Below are positions 14,433-22,165 of a stretch of 27,497 nt of DNA, piece by piece. The stretch's first letter is position 1; each line of letters starts with the position of its first letter. The position numbers and the translations under genes were made by a program. The notes below the pieces were generated by a model that saw only the letters and a program-made list of their open reading frames with translations, made no database searches and was not told where the DNA came from. Source of the DNA: DASXMX01 sp036794395 (GTDB lineage: Bacteria; Planctomycetota; Phycisphaerae; Tepidisphaerales; Tepidisphaeraceae); contig DAIRGS010000060.1 in assembly GCA_036794395.1 (NCBI GenBank), forward strand, positions 1 to 27,497, read 5' to 3'.

Positions 14433-17400
14433 TCAGCTGCACCCCATCGAATTCCCACAATTCAAACACTTGTAGCAAGTCCCACTTCGCACGGTGATGC
14501 TTCCACAAACATCGCAGGCCGGCGCATCCGCCTGGAGGTTGGTGCTTTGCTGGCTTAACGGGTCGACGGTCAGGGCCAGCCTGGGGGTGTGGGCGGAGGG
14601 GCCGACGGGGTCAGGGGTTGGGGCGGCGTGGGAGTCGCGCATTTCGTTTTCGCTGTAGGTGAAGGATTTGGCGGTGTCGATTTCGATGCGGGGGCCGTGG
14701 CCGTTTCCTTTTTTGGTGCTGGGTGCTGAGTGCTGGGTGCTGAGTGAAGAGGGTTCATTTGTGGGCGGGAAGTCGCCCATGTCGGAGTCGGATTGTGGCT
14801 CGGGGGGAGCTTCGATGGTTGGGGTGGATTTTCTTTTTTCGCGCTTGGGGGCGTGGGCGGTGCGGTAGCCGGGGACGAATTCCATGGCCATCCAGCGGAA
14901 GATGTAATCGGTGAGGGATTTGGCGATGGGGATTTCGGGGTTGCGGGTCATGCCGCTGGGTTCGAAGCGGACGTGCTCGAACTTGCGGACGAGAGATTCG
15001 ACCGGCACGCCATACTGGAGGCTGACGGAGACGAGGGTGGCGATGGTGTCCATCAGGCCGCCGATGGTGGAGCCTTCCTTGGCGATGCGGATGAAGACTT
15101 CGCCCGGCTGGCCATCTTCGTAGAGGCCGACGGTGATGTAGCCTTCATGGCCGGCCACGTCGAACTTGTGCGTCATGGCGTGGCGGGTGTCGGGGAGGCG
15201 GCGACGCAACGGGCGCTCGACGATGCGCTCGACGATTTTTTCGACGATGTTGGTGTGGGCGGGGGAGAGGTTGTCGGACGTCAGTGCTGAGTGCTGAGTG
15301 CTGGGTGCTGAGTGCTGCGCATTTGAGAAAACGGCGGCCGCCCTCGCGACGTCCGTGGCGACTTCGTCCTTGGCGGCGGCCACCGCTTCTGCGTCATCGT
15401 CCTCGGCCCCATCCAAGACTTTGTCCAGTTCCTCGTCGCTCTTGATATTCAAGGGCTGCGAGAGCTTGGATCCATCCCGATAAAGGGCGTTGGCCTTGAG
15501 GCCCAGCTTCCAGCTTAAGAGATAACTGTTGGCGATATCCTCGAGCGTGGCCTCGTTGGGGAGGTTGATCGTCTTGGAAATCGCACCACTGATGAAAGGC
15601 TGAGCGGCGGCCATCATACGGATGTGCCCGTCTACCGCAATATAGCGCTGGCCGGTCTTTCCGCACTTGTTGGCGCAGTCGAAAACAGGCAGATGTTCGT
15701 CCTTCAAATGCGGCGCGCCCTCGACGGTTCCGCGGCCGCAAATGGTGTCGTTGGCCTCATCGACCTGGGCCTTGATGAAGCCCAGGCGGCGCAGCAGATT
15801 GAAGTTGGGCTGCTGCCACTCGGTCTCGGTGATGTCGAGGCGCCGCATCAGATCTTCGCCCAGCGCCCAGGGGTTGAAGGCGAAGCTGATTTCGAACGTG
15901 CCGGGCAACGCGGCTTCGATTTTTTCCAGGTCTTCGCGGGTAAAGCCGAGGCGCTCGAGGCGCTCGTAGCTGATATGCGGGGCATCGTGGAGCGTGAGCG
16001 TGCCCATGACGAAGCGGAGAATGTCGTGGATTTGCTGGGGCTCGTAGCCGAGATTTTCGAGGGCGGGGCGGACGGACTGGTTGGCGATTTTGAAATATCC
16101 GCCGCCGGCGAGCTTCTTGAACTTCACCAGTGCGAAATCGGGTTCGACGCCGGTGGTATCGCAATCCATCAGCAGGCCGATCGTACCGGTGGGGGCGATG
16201 ACCGTGGTTTGTGCGTTGCGGTAGCCGTGGCGCTCGCCGAGCTGGAGAGCGCGATCCCAGCATTCGCGGGCGGCGTGGAGCAGCGCGCGGGGAGCCATGG
16301 GATCGTTGTCGGCGAACTGGGTTGCGTCGATGCCAACGGGATCGATCTGGAGATTCTCGTAGGGCCCAACCGCCTTGAGGGCCGCGGGGTTGTGCTTCAC
16401 ATCATAAGCGGCCCGGCGGTGGTTGCGGATCACGCGGAGCATGTCGTTCTGGTTGCGATCGTAGCCGGGGAATGCGCCCAGTTCGCTGGCCATTTCGGCG
16501 CTGGTAGCGTAGGACTCGCCCGTGAGGATTGCGGTGAGCGCTCCACAAATGGCGCGGCCCTTTTCGCTGTTGTACGGAATGCCGGCCTGCATGAGCATCG
16601 CGCCAAGGTTGGCGTAGCCCAGGCCCAGGGTGCGGAATTCGTAGCTCAGTCGCGCGATGGATTCGCTGGGGAAGCTGGCCATGAGGACCGAAACTTCCAG
16701 AACGATCGTCCAGATGCCCACCGAGTGCTTGTAGCCTTCGACATCAAACCGACGGGCTTCGGGATCGAAGAACGTGAGCACGTTCAGCGATGCCAGGTTG
16801 CACGCGGTGTCGTCGAGGAACATGTATTCGGAGCAGTTATGAACCGTCAGGCCATTGGCGATGAAGGAGCTGGTGTTGGGCTCGGTGAGATCGAATACCT
16901 GCCGATTGCCGATCGACGTAAAGCTGGCGACGCGATCGAAGTTGCTTTCGGCTTCGCCGCGGGCGATGGCAAAGCTGATGGAGGTGGCGAGTTGCTCGAG
17001 CTTCTTGCCGGGGAGCAGGCCAACGTGCTTGCCGAAAGAACGGAGGCTTCCCGGATCGATACGCAGGCCGTGGCGTCTGGATTCTGCGTCGCCGCGCGGA
17101 TTGTATCGCGGGCCATGGACATTGTTCACATGTCGATCCGGAAGCGCTCCGGAATCGGCGGCTCCGCCGCCAGAAGATGAGAGTTGGGATTTCAGGGTTA
17201 AGATCTCGGATTTGAGATCAGACAGTTCGGAGCGGAGATGGGTGAGTTCGGGGGGTTCGAACCTTGAATCGGGGGATTCGGATTTCAGATCTGAAATCTG
17301 AGATTGGAGATTTGAAATTTCGGATTTGAAATTCGTGATTTCGGATTTGACGCCGAAGCCCAGGAGGATGAGCTGAACGTCTTCGAGCAGCCCCGGTGAG

Positions 17401-19838
17401 CTGCTGAACAGTTCGATGGTACCGTTATTGATGGAGCCATCGGCGCTGAACAGCGCGCGGAGCAGGTGGCGATGAGCCGCAAGGCCTGAGGTAAACGCTT
17501 CGTCGCTGAGCCGGGTTTGTCCGGATTCGGTTCGGCAGAACGCTTTGAGTCGGCTGATGAGCCGGCGATTGGTGAGCGTGGCGGTGAGGGTGTTGCCCGC
17601 GCTATCCTCGGTGCCGGCGCCATCGAGCATCTCGCGATTGACGTAGTCGTCGGCATACAGCCGGTCGCCCCAGTTGTCGGCGACGTAGCGGGAGTATTCA
17701 TCGATCTGACCGGCATCTTTGAGGCACTGCTCCAGGTGCAGCGCCGAAAGATCGTTGTTGGTATCCGAAAGGAACAGACCCAGAAGCTGGAAGAATTTGC
17801 GGTCCTGCGGCTCCCCGATCTCCTGCACGCAGGCGGGCTTGCTGGGGAGCTTGATTTCGTCGCTGGTGGTGAGGTCTTTGGCCTGAACCCAGCCGCGGCC
17901 GCGGGTCCAGATCTTGTGGTCGGCGGTAACTTTCAGGCTGTATCCGCCGGCGGTGCGGAGTTCGAACACTTCCTTGGTGCCGGTGGGGAATGCGCCATCG
18001 GTCACATGGATCTGCTGGCCATGCAGGTTTGTCACGACGCGTGTGGGCAGATGGATCATCTGGTCGATGCGACGCCAGATTCCGCCGGGTGTCAGGACGC
18101 GGGTGTCGCCGGTGATGCAGGGATTGGAAGCGCGAATCGGGCCGGATTGTGGGCAGGTGTGCCACTGATTTATCGTGTCATCGTATTGCACGCCCGGGTC
18201 GGCGCAGCGCCACGCGGCGAAGCTGATCTGCTCCCAGAGGTCGCGCGCCTTGAGCGTCTTGGCCGGCTTGCCGTTGGTGCGCCAGGTGAGGGTCCAGTCG
18301 CCATCGTCTTCAAGGGCCTTGAAGAAGCGGTTGGGAATGCGGACGGAGTTGTTGGAATTCTGGCCCGAGACGGTGAAGTAGGCTTCGCCGTTGAAATCAT
18401 AATCGAGCTTGAGCTTAAGCTTCTGGGCCAGTTCGCGGTGGTCTTTCGGCAGCAGCTTCATGCCTTCGACCATGGCCGCGACTTTCAGCTCTTCGCGGAC
18501 TTTCCAGTTCACGAACGATTCAATATCGGGGTGATCGAGATCGAGACAGACCATTTTGGCGGCCCGGCGAGTGGTTCCGCCCGATTTGATCGCACCTGCG
18601 GCACGATCGCCGATCTTGAGGAAGCTCATCAAACCGGAGGACTTGCCGCCGCCGGAGAGCGGCTCATTTTCGCCGCGAAGCCTGGAGAAGTTGGAGCCGG
18701 TGCCGGAGCCATACTTGAACAAACGGGCTTCGCGCGTCCAGAGGTCCATGATGCCGCCGGAGTTCACCAGGTCATCGCTGACGCTTTGGATGAAGCAGTT
18801 ATGGACGATGATGTTATCGGTGAGGTACTGACCCGACTCGGTCTGGATATCGTAAACCGGCTGCGGGCCGGCGTTATCAATTCGCTTGATCGTGACTTCT
18901 TTCAAAGTGCGAACGCGAACGGAAACGGCAGTGTCTTTTCCATCTTCATCGGTGTGATGGCCGGTACGCGCCTCGGCAGCGCGATCGCGGATGACGCGGA
19001 CCATGAACATGCCGCGTTCGAGTGAATCGACGCGCACCCACCGCCCCGCCAAACCATCGGAATCCTTGACGTAAACGAGGTGATCGCCCGTGGCTTCCAC
19101 CACGCCGCCATCTTCAAGCACCACGCGATGAACGATCTTGGTGCCGTTGAATTTCACCGCCACGATGCGGGTCGTGCCGCTGCCGCCATCGCGGCCATCG
19201 TACACTTCCATGCCGACCAGCTTGTCGTTGACGATCTTGCCGATCGGGATCGGCCCGTGTGGCGTGGAGATCGGCGCGCGGTAGGGCTGGCACGCGTGCG
19301 GCTGCGGATGCGAATAAGCATCCCGGCTCTTTTGCAGCTCGTTGGATTTTGGATCGATGTAGTAGTGGCCCTGAGCGGGGCCGGTGATGCCATAGGCCCA
19401 GTTCAGACCCGTGTTGAACCACTGCGGGCTATTGGGGGCGCACATCTGATGCAGCAGCATGTACGACAGCTCATCGTAAAAAGCCTGCGCATCTTCGGTG
19501 GTATCAAAGTAGCCATACTTTTCGCCCCAGTATCGCCAGCAACCGGCCAGGCGGTTGATCACCTGCTTAGCGCTTTTTTCCGGGCCGGTCACGACGTTGC
19601 CGGCCTGGTCGCGAAGGACATGGCCGTTTTCATCTGTCTGCGGAACGCCGGCCTTGCGGAAGTACTTGCTCACCATGATGTCGGTGGCAAGCTGCGACCA
19701 CTGGGAAGGAATCTCCGCGTCATTCATCTCGAAGACAACCGAGCCATCCGGGTTACTGATCCGGCTGGTCCGCTTCTCATAGGTGGCTGAAGTGAAGGGG
19801 TCTTGTCCGGAGTGGGTAAAACGTCGAGTAATTTTCAT
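14433..19838 (-). CDS. nrdJ: B12-dependent (class II) ribonucleoside-diphosphate reductase with two inteins
   Basis: An 1801-residue precursor; removing the inteins (residues 183-347 and 574-1001) leaves about 1208 residues. NrdJ reduces ribonucleotides to deoxyribonucleotides with an adenosylcobalamin-derived radical and needs no oxygen. Seen: APNSPQWFNTGLNWAYG; Cys348 in HACFIQSV (first cysteine of the redox pair); GSGTGSNFSRLRG; TTRRAAKMVCLDLDHPDIES; the NPC-SEYMFLDD site with thiyl-radical Cys1002; PTGTIGLLMDCDTTGVEPDF with Cys1226, the other redox cysteine; and a C-terminal zinc ribbon (CDVC, CYKCLNC). Two disordered linkers (about 1507-1519 and 1698-1708) are built from CAGCACT-type repeats. 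A GGAAGGA ribosome site precedes ATG 19838. I found no cobalamin riboswitch on the coding strand. Confidence 0.95.
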   Translation of the reverse strand: MKITRRFTHSGQDPFTSATYEKRTSRISNPDGSVVFEMNDAEIPSQWSQLATDIMVSKYFRKAGVPQTDENGHVLRDQAGNVVTGPEKSAKQVINRLAGCWRYWGEKYGYFDTTEDAQAFYDELSYMLLHQMCAPNSPQWFNTGLNWAYGITGPAQGHYYIDPKSNELQKSRDAYSHPQPHACQPYRAPISTPHGPIPIGKIVNDKLVGMEVYDGRDGGSGTTRIVAVKFNGTKIVHRVVLEDGGVVEATGDHLVYVKDSDGLAGRWVRVDSLERGMFMVRVIRDRAAEARTGHHTDEDGKDTAVSVRVRTLKEVTIKRIDNAGPQPVYDIQTESGQYLTDNIIVHNCFIQSVSDDLVNSGGIMDLWTREARLFKYGSGTGSNFSRLRGENEPLSGGGKSSGLMSFLKIGDRAAGAIKSGGTTRRAAKMVCLDLDHPDIESFVNWKVREELKVAAMVEGMKLLPKDHRELAQKLKLKLDYDFNGEAYFTVSGQNSNNSVRIPNRFFKALEDDGDWTLTWRTNGKPAKTLKARDLWEQISFAAWRCADPGVQYDDTINQWHTCPQSGPIRASNPCITGDTRVLTPGGIWRRIDQMIHLPTRVVTNLHGQQIHVTDGAFPTGTKEVFELRTAGGYSLKVTADHKIWTRGRGWVQAKDLTTSDEIKLPSKPACVQEIGEPQDRKFFQLLGLFLSDTNNDLSALHLEQCLKDAGQIDEYSRYVADNWGDRLYADDYVNREMLDGAGTEDSAGNTLTATLTNRRLISRLKAFCRTESGQTRLSDEAFTSGLAAHRHLLRALFSADGSINNGTIELFSSSPGLLEDVQLILLGFGVKSEITNFKSEISNLQSQISDLKSESPDSRFEPPELTHLRSELSDLKSEILTLKSQLSSSGGGAADSGALPDRHVNNVHGPRYNPRGDAESRRHGLRIDPGSLRSFGKHVGLLPGKKLEQLATSISFAIARGEAESNFDRVASFTSIGNRQVFDLTEPNTSSFIANGLTVHNCSEYMFLDDTACNLASLNVLTFFDPEARRFDVEGYKHSVGIWTIVLEVSVLMASFPSESIARLSYEFRTLGLGYANLGAMLMQAGIPYNSEKGRAICGALTAILTGESYATSAEMASELGAFPGYDRNQNDMLRVIRNHRRAAYDVKHNPAALKAVGPYENLQIDPVGIDATQFADNDPMAPRALLHAARECWDRALQLGERHGYRNAQTTVIAPTGTIGLLMDCDTTGVEPDFALVKFKKLAGGGYFKIANQSVRPALENLGYEPQQIHDILRFVMGTLTLHDAPHISYERLERLGFTREDLEKIEAALPGTFEISFAFNPWALGEDLMRRLDITETEWQQPNFNLLRRLGFIKAQVDEANDTICGRGTVEGAPHLKDEHLPVFDCANKCGKTGQRYIAVDGHIRMMAAAQPFISGAISKTINLPNEATLEDIANSYLLSWKLGLKANALYRDGSKLSQPLNIKSDEELDKVLDGAEDDDAEAVAAAKDEVATDVARAAAVFSNAQHSAPSTQHSALTSDNLSPAHTNIVEKIVERIVERPLRRRLPDTRHAMTHKFDVAGHEGYITVGLYEDGQPGEVFIRIAKEGSTIGGLMDTIATLVSVSLQYGVPVESLVRKFEHVRFEPSGMTRNPEIPIAKSLTDYIFRWMAMEFVPGYRTAHAPKREKRKSTPTIEAPPEPQSDSDMGDFPPTNEPSSLSTQHSAPSTKKGNGHGPRIEIDTAKSFTYSENEMRDSHAAPTPDPVGPSAHTPRLALTVDPLSQQSTNLQADAPACDVCGSITVRSGTCYKCLNCGNSMGCS
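14715..14746. repeat. TGCTGGGTGCTGAG tandem repeat inside nrdJ, copy 1
   Basis: Alternating GTGCTGGGT and GTGCTGAGT units in the nrdJ coding sequence. On the coding strand it gives a Ser/Thr/Gln/His-rich linker (LSTQHSAPST). The same family occurs at 15282-15318. Confidence 0.75.
15282..15318. repeat. TGCTGAGTGCTGGG tandem repeat inside nrdJ, copy 2
   Basis: Second copy of the GTGCTGAGT/GTGCTGGGT repeat, encoding AQHSAPSTQHSALT in a linker of NrdJ. It is in frame and free of stops. Confidence 0.75.
16836..18119 (-). other. NrdJ intein 2 (428 residues, with decayed-looking homing endonuclease)
   Basis: In-frame intein from Cys574 to Asn1001. Splicing blocks: A (CITGDTRVLTPGG), B (GYSLKVTADHKIW), F/G (FDLTEPNTSSFIANGLTVHN) with the penultimate His, terminal Asn and +1 Cys. 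Two LAGLIDADG-like motifs are seen: FFQLLGLFLSDTNND, in which the usual DG is DT, and LLRALFSADGSIN, which looks intact. It splits NP from CSEYMFLDD, so Cys+1 is the thiyl-radical cysteine. Residues about 831-888 are a repeat-derived coiled-coil insertion. Whether the endonuclease is still active is uncertain. Confidence 0.92.
17182..17350. repeat. AT-rich GATTTGAAATTT-type tandem repeat within intein 2
   Basis: Degenerate units such as GGATTTGAAATT, GAAATCTGAGATT and GGATTTGAGATC, much more AT-rich than the surrounding gene. On the coding strand they encode heptad-like KSEISNLQSQISDLKSE, a likely coiled coil, with no stop codon. Confidence 0.8.
18798..19292 (-). other. NrdJ intein 1 (165-residue mini-intein)
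   Basis: In-frame intein from Cys183 to Asn347. Block A begins CQPYRAPISTPHGPIPIGKI; block B is GGVVEATGDHLVYV with the conserved Thr and His; blocks F/G are VYDIQTESGQYLTDNIIVHN followed by Cys348. There is no endonuclease domain, so it cannot home by itself. It splits HPQPHA from CFIQSV; Cys348 aligns with the N-terminal member of the redox-active cysteine pair, so reductase activity requires splicing. Confidence 0.93.
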
Positions 19839-20061
19839 GATGAAGGTCCTTCCCAGAAAGCCGTGTCGCCCGCGGCAAGCCGTCCAATGACTTGGCGCAT
19901 CCCGATGAAAACATCAGACCTGCTGAACAGTCCCCGGCTGCGTGGCAGTTGCCGCCGCGGCCGGGAGGTAATAGACGCGATACGTATGATTCGGATCGAA
20001 AGAGTTTTTTAAGAGTTTTTGATGCGACATTCTCATTCTCACTTCAATTAGTTCGCCTCAA

Positions 20062-20529
20062 TTAATTCGTCTGGGGCCGGGTTGCCGGCAAAAGTCGTGG
20101 CGGCGGTGGCGTCTGGGTTCTGCTGTTCCAACTTTCATCCTGCGAAACATCCACCGAAATCCCATACTGATGCCCAGGAGCAAAAGGCCCGGCCACAAGC
20201 CGGTTATTGCTCGCGAACGCGCCAGACTGCTCGCTCACGTAAACCAAAGCACCGCGACCCACCGGGGCCGAGGCAATTTCCTGGCCGATGGTCGTATCAA
20301 AAATGTGAACCATTCCCGGCTCAAGCATCTGAAAGACCAGGGGTGATGGCCCTTTGGCGACTAACACCGATTTAGGATGGTCCGTCACACCCGGCGGAGT
20401 GCGATGGGCCCAGGATTCACGGAAATCTTCCCGCGCCTTCGCTTTTTCATCAGTTGCTGACTGGCATCCGCCCGTCGTCGCCAGGGCGACGCATGCAACC
20501 GCGAAACTGTTCATCCAACCATCTGTCAT
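20062..20529 (-). CDS. Lipoprotein of unknown function, paralogue of the next gene upstream
   Basis: About 155 residues from ATG 20529. It has a lipoprotein signal: hydrophobic SFAVACVALATTGGC with a lipobox-like TGGC. The mature part ends in a small beta-type domain: EPGMVHIFDTTIGQEIASAP followed by VGRGALVYVSEQSG and GPFAPGHQYGISVDV. The same spacing is seen in the neighbouring lipoprotein (EPGNVYVLD, then GDQIVVKPD, then PDHHYAIYFD), so the two look like a tandem duplication. An earlier ATG at 20640 sits 5 bases after the upstream stop and would add 37 polar residues before the signal; I think it less likely. The function is not recognised. Confidence 0.62.
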   Translation of the reverse strand: MTDGWMNSFAVACVALATTGGCQSATDEKAKAREDFRESWAHRTPPGVTDHPKSVLVAKGPSPLVFQMLEPGMVHIFDTTIGQEIASAPVGRGALVYVSEQSGAFASNNRLVAGPFAPGHQYGISVDVSQDESWNSRTQTPPPPRLLPATRPQTN

Positions 20530-20644
20530 GCCCGCTCGTTTTTGGCTCCGTGTCTCGGTCCCGATCTCCCGAAACGACAAAACAAATCTCCCGCCGCGAT
20601 GTCTTTTTTTCATCGCGGCCCATGCCTGATTCGCCCGCATTCGG

Positions 20645-20980
20645 TTAGTGCTGCGGGTCGAAGTAAATTGCGTAGTGATGATCGGGTTTTAGAGAACTAC
20701 TGTGATTGGCTGCATTGCCCGCCAGGACGATCTGGTCCTGATCCGGCTTAACGACAATCTGATCGCCGGTGTTGACCCGGCCTTCGAAGACCTTTTCGTT
20801 CTTGTCCTGATCCAACACATAAACATTGCCCGGCTCATGGGCGGTGTAGCTGAGCCCACCGGCGCCCTGCTGCTCAAGATGTGCGGCAGAAGGGATCGTG
20901 GATCGGCCCTGACAGCCTGCTCCTGCGATCAGCAGCAGTCCGGCAACCAACGGCTTAATACAAATTTTCGATACGCGCAT
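20645..20980 (-). CDS. Small lipoprotein of unknown function
   Basis: 111 residues from ATG 20980, chosen over an in-frame TTG four codons earlier because a TTGGAG ribosome site is 6 bases before it. Signal: KPLVAGLLLIAGAGC, with a good lipobox ending in cysteine. The mature part has one short domain: YTAHEPGNVYVLDQDKNEKV, GDQIVVKPDQDQIVL and LKPDHHYAIYFDPQH. It shares this pattern with the lipoprotein that follows. It lies 30 bases after dcd on the same strand, so the two may share a transcript. No known family recognised. Confidence 0.7.
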   Translation of the reverse strand: MRVSKICIKPLVAGLLLIAGAGCQGRSTIPSAAHLEQQGAGGLSYTAHEPGNVYVLDQDKNEKVFEGRVNTGDQIVVKPDQDQIVLAGNAANHSSSLKPDHHYAIYFDPQH

Positions 20981-21010
20981 GTGGGTCTCCAAGCGCCCGG
21001 AACAAAGGGT

Positions 21011-21571
21011 TCAATCCACCTTCGGAAGTGTCAGCCCCGACTGATTCTGATATTTGCCCTGCTTATCGGCGTAGCTCACGGCACAGATTCGATCGGCTTT
21101 TAGGAACACGAGCTGCGCGATCCCCTCGTTGGCGTAAATCTTGGCCGGGAGGGGGGTTGTATTGCTGATTTCGAGTGTGATCTTGCCCTGCCACTCCGGC
21201 TCGATCGGCGTAACGTTGACGATGATCCCGCACCGCGCGTAAGTGCTTTTGCCCACGCAGATGGCCAGTGCATCCCGCGGCATACTGACGACCTCAACGG
21301 TTTCACATAGCGCAAAGGAGTTGGGCGGAATCAGCACGTAGTCTTTGCCGGTGTCTTCGGTATCGACCGTGACAAAAGACTTCTCCGAAAAGCGTTTCGG
21401 ATCGACAATCTCGGAATTGACGTTGGTGAAGATCTTAAAGACCGAGCCCACCCTAAGGTCGTAACCATAGCTGGAAACGCCATAGCTGATCTTCCCGGCC
21501 CGCTTGGTGTTTTCCTCAAACGGCTCTATGCCGATCAGTTCACGAATTTGTGTGTCGCAGAGGACTCCCAT
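21011..21571 (-). CDS. dcd: dCTP deaminase
   Basis: Deaminates dCTP to dUTP, the source of dUMP for thymidylate synthesis. 186 residues from ATG 21571; ATG 21577 is an equally possible start two codons earlier, and a GGGGA ribosome site precedes both. Motifs of the trimeric dUTPase/Dcd fold: SYGVSSYGYDLRVGSVFKIF, VLIPPNSFALCETVEVVSMP, CVGKSTYARCGIIVNVTPIE (the strongly conserved GKSSYAR-type loop) and PLPAKIYANEGIAQLVFLKA, with YADKQGKYQNQSGLTLP at the end. It heads a minus-strand run dcd, two lipoproteins, nrdJ, so two genes of deoxynucleotide supply sit close together. A weak promoter (TTGAAG, 16 bases, TACATT) is about 150 bases upstream. Confidence 0.95.
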   Translation of the reverse strand: MGVLCDTQIRELIGIEPFEENTKRAGKISYGVSSYGYDLRVGSVFKIFTNVNSEIVDPKRFSEKSFVTVDTEDTGKDYVLIPPNSFALCETVEVVSMPRDALAICVGKSTYARCGIIVNVTPIEPEWQGKITLEISNTTPLPAKIYANEGIAQLVFLKADRICAVSYADKQGKYQNQSGLTLPKVD

Positions 21572-21953
21572 GTACATTTTCCCCAGCGCGGAGGACCTTT
21601 CACAAGCTGCGGCATCCTGCCTGGTTTGAACGCTCTGCCCTTGAGCAATCCGTCGTGCAATTGTAGTGCCGTAGGCGATCCCAATCGCATCCGAAGGCAG
21701 TATCGGCCAACAAGGCAAATGTACACTACATCTTGTGGACTTCAAGATTTTAGTACCAAATGGTGTGTTTTCTCCACCTCGCTTCGCCCGTTAATTTCGG
21801 ATGAAGCGGGGGTTACGGTAACAAGAAAAATTCCGCAGCCGAATTGAGCCTGTCGTGAGGACCAAGTTATCCACCGAACGGCGCGACAGGCGGTGGAGAA
21901 GTCGGAAAACTTGGATGCTGCCGTACCGCAAGGAAAGCGGTGGAAGAAATGTC

Positions 21954-21984
21954 GCCACAGATGGACACAGATGAACACAGATAA
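21954..21984. repeat. Interspersed GATGGACACAGATGAACACA repeat, single copy
   Basis: 31 bases identical to 25578-25608. Made of GATGGACACA and GATGAACACA units. No inverted partner nearby, unlike the copy at 25571-25663. Noncoding. Confidence 0.85.
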
Positions 21985-22027
21985 GACGGAAAGGCAGGCC
22001 GGAGGGGCAGGGCTGTTTCAAACTGGA

Positions 22028-22157
22028 TTCACCGCCGAGACGCCGAGATCGCAGAGAAAAAGCAGTTCATTTGTGGGCTCACGATTGACGACGGTCGGTT
22101 TTGCCATGCAGGCGCTTGCGATTTCTAACTCTGCGTCCTCCGCGGCTCTGCGGTGAA
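22028..22157. repeat. Inverted pair of a TTCACCGC-GAGACGC repeat
   Basis: Left arm 22028-22056 (starts TTCACCGCCGAGACGCCGAG) and right arm 22129-22157 (ends GGCTCTGCGGTGAA) are inverted copies over 29 bases with about six mismatches, 72 bases apart. It lies 8 bases past the stop of the GNAT gene on the minus strand and might end that transcript. Confidence 0.7.
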
Positions 22158-22165
22158 CAGTCCGG

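Larger units (their letters stand above)
21572..22165. other. 594-base stretch without a convincing gene
   Basis: Upstream region of dcd and the space after the GNAT gene. It holds an inverted repeat ATCTTG/CAAGAT near 21740, a single copy of the GATGGACACAG repeat (21954-21984) and an inverted pair of a second repeat family (22028-22157). Reading frames here are short and lack family features. Confidence 0.6.

Noticed and set aside
15624..19025. Very long open frames on the plus strand opposite nrdJ (15624-17180 and 17517-19025)
   Set aside because: They are antisense shadows of a GC-rich gene; their translations lack any family motif, whereas the minus strand gives full-length NrdJ.
19905..19930. 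AGACCTGC stretch reminiscent of a cobalamin-riboswitch B12 box upstream of nrdJ
   Set aside because: It is on the plus strand, pointing away from nrdJ, and the other conserved riboswitch parts are not seen.
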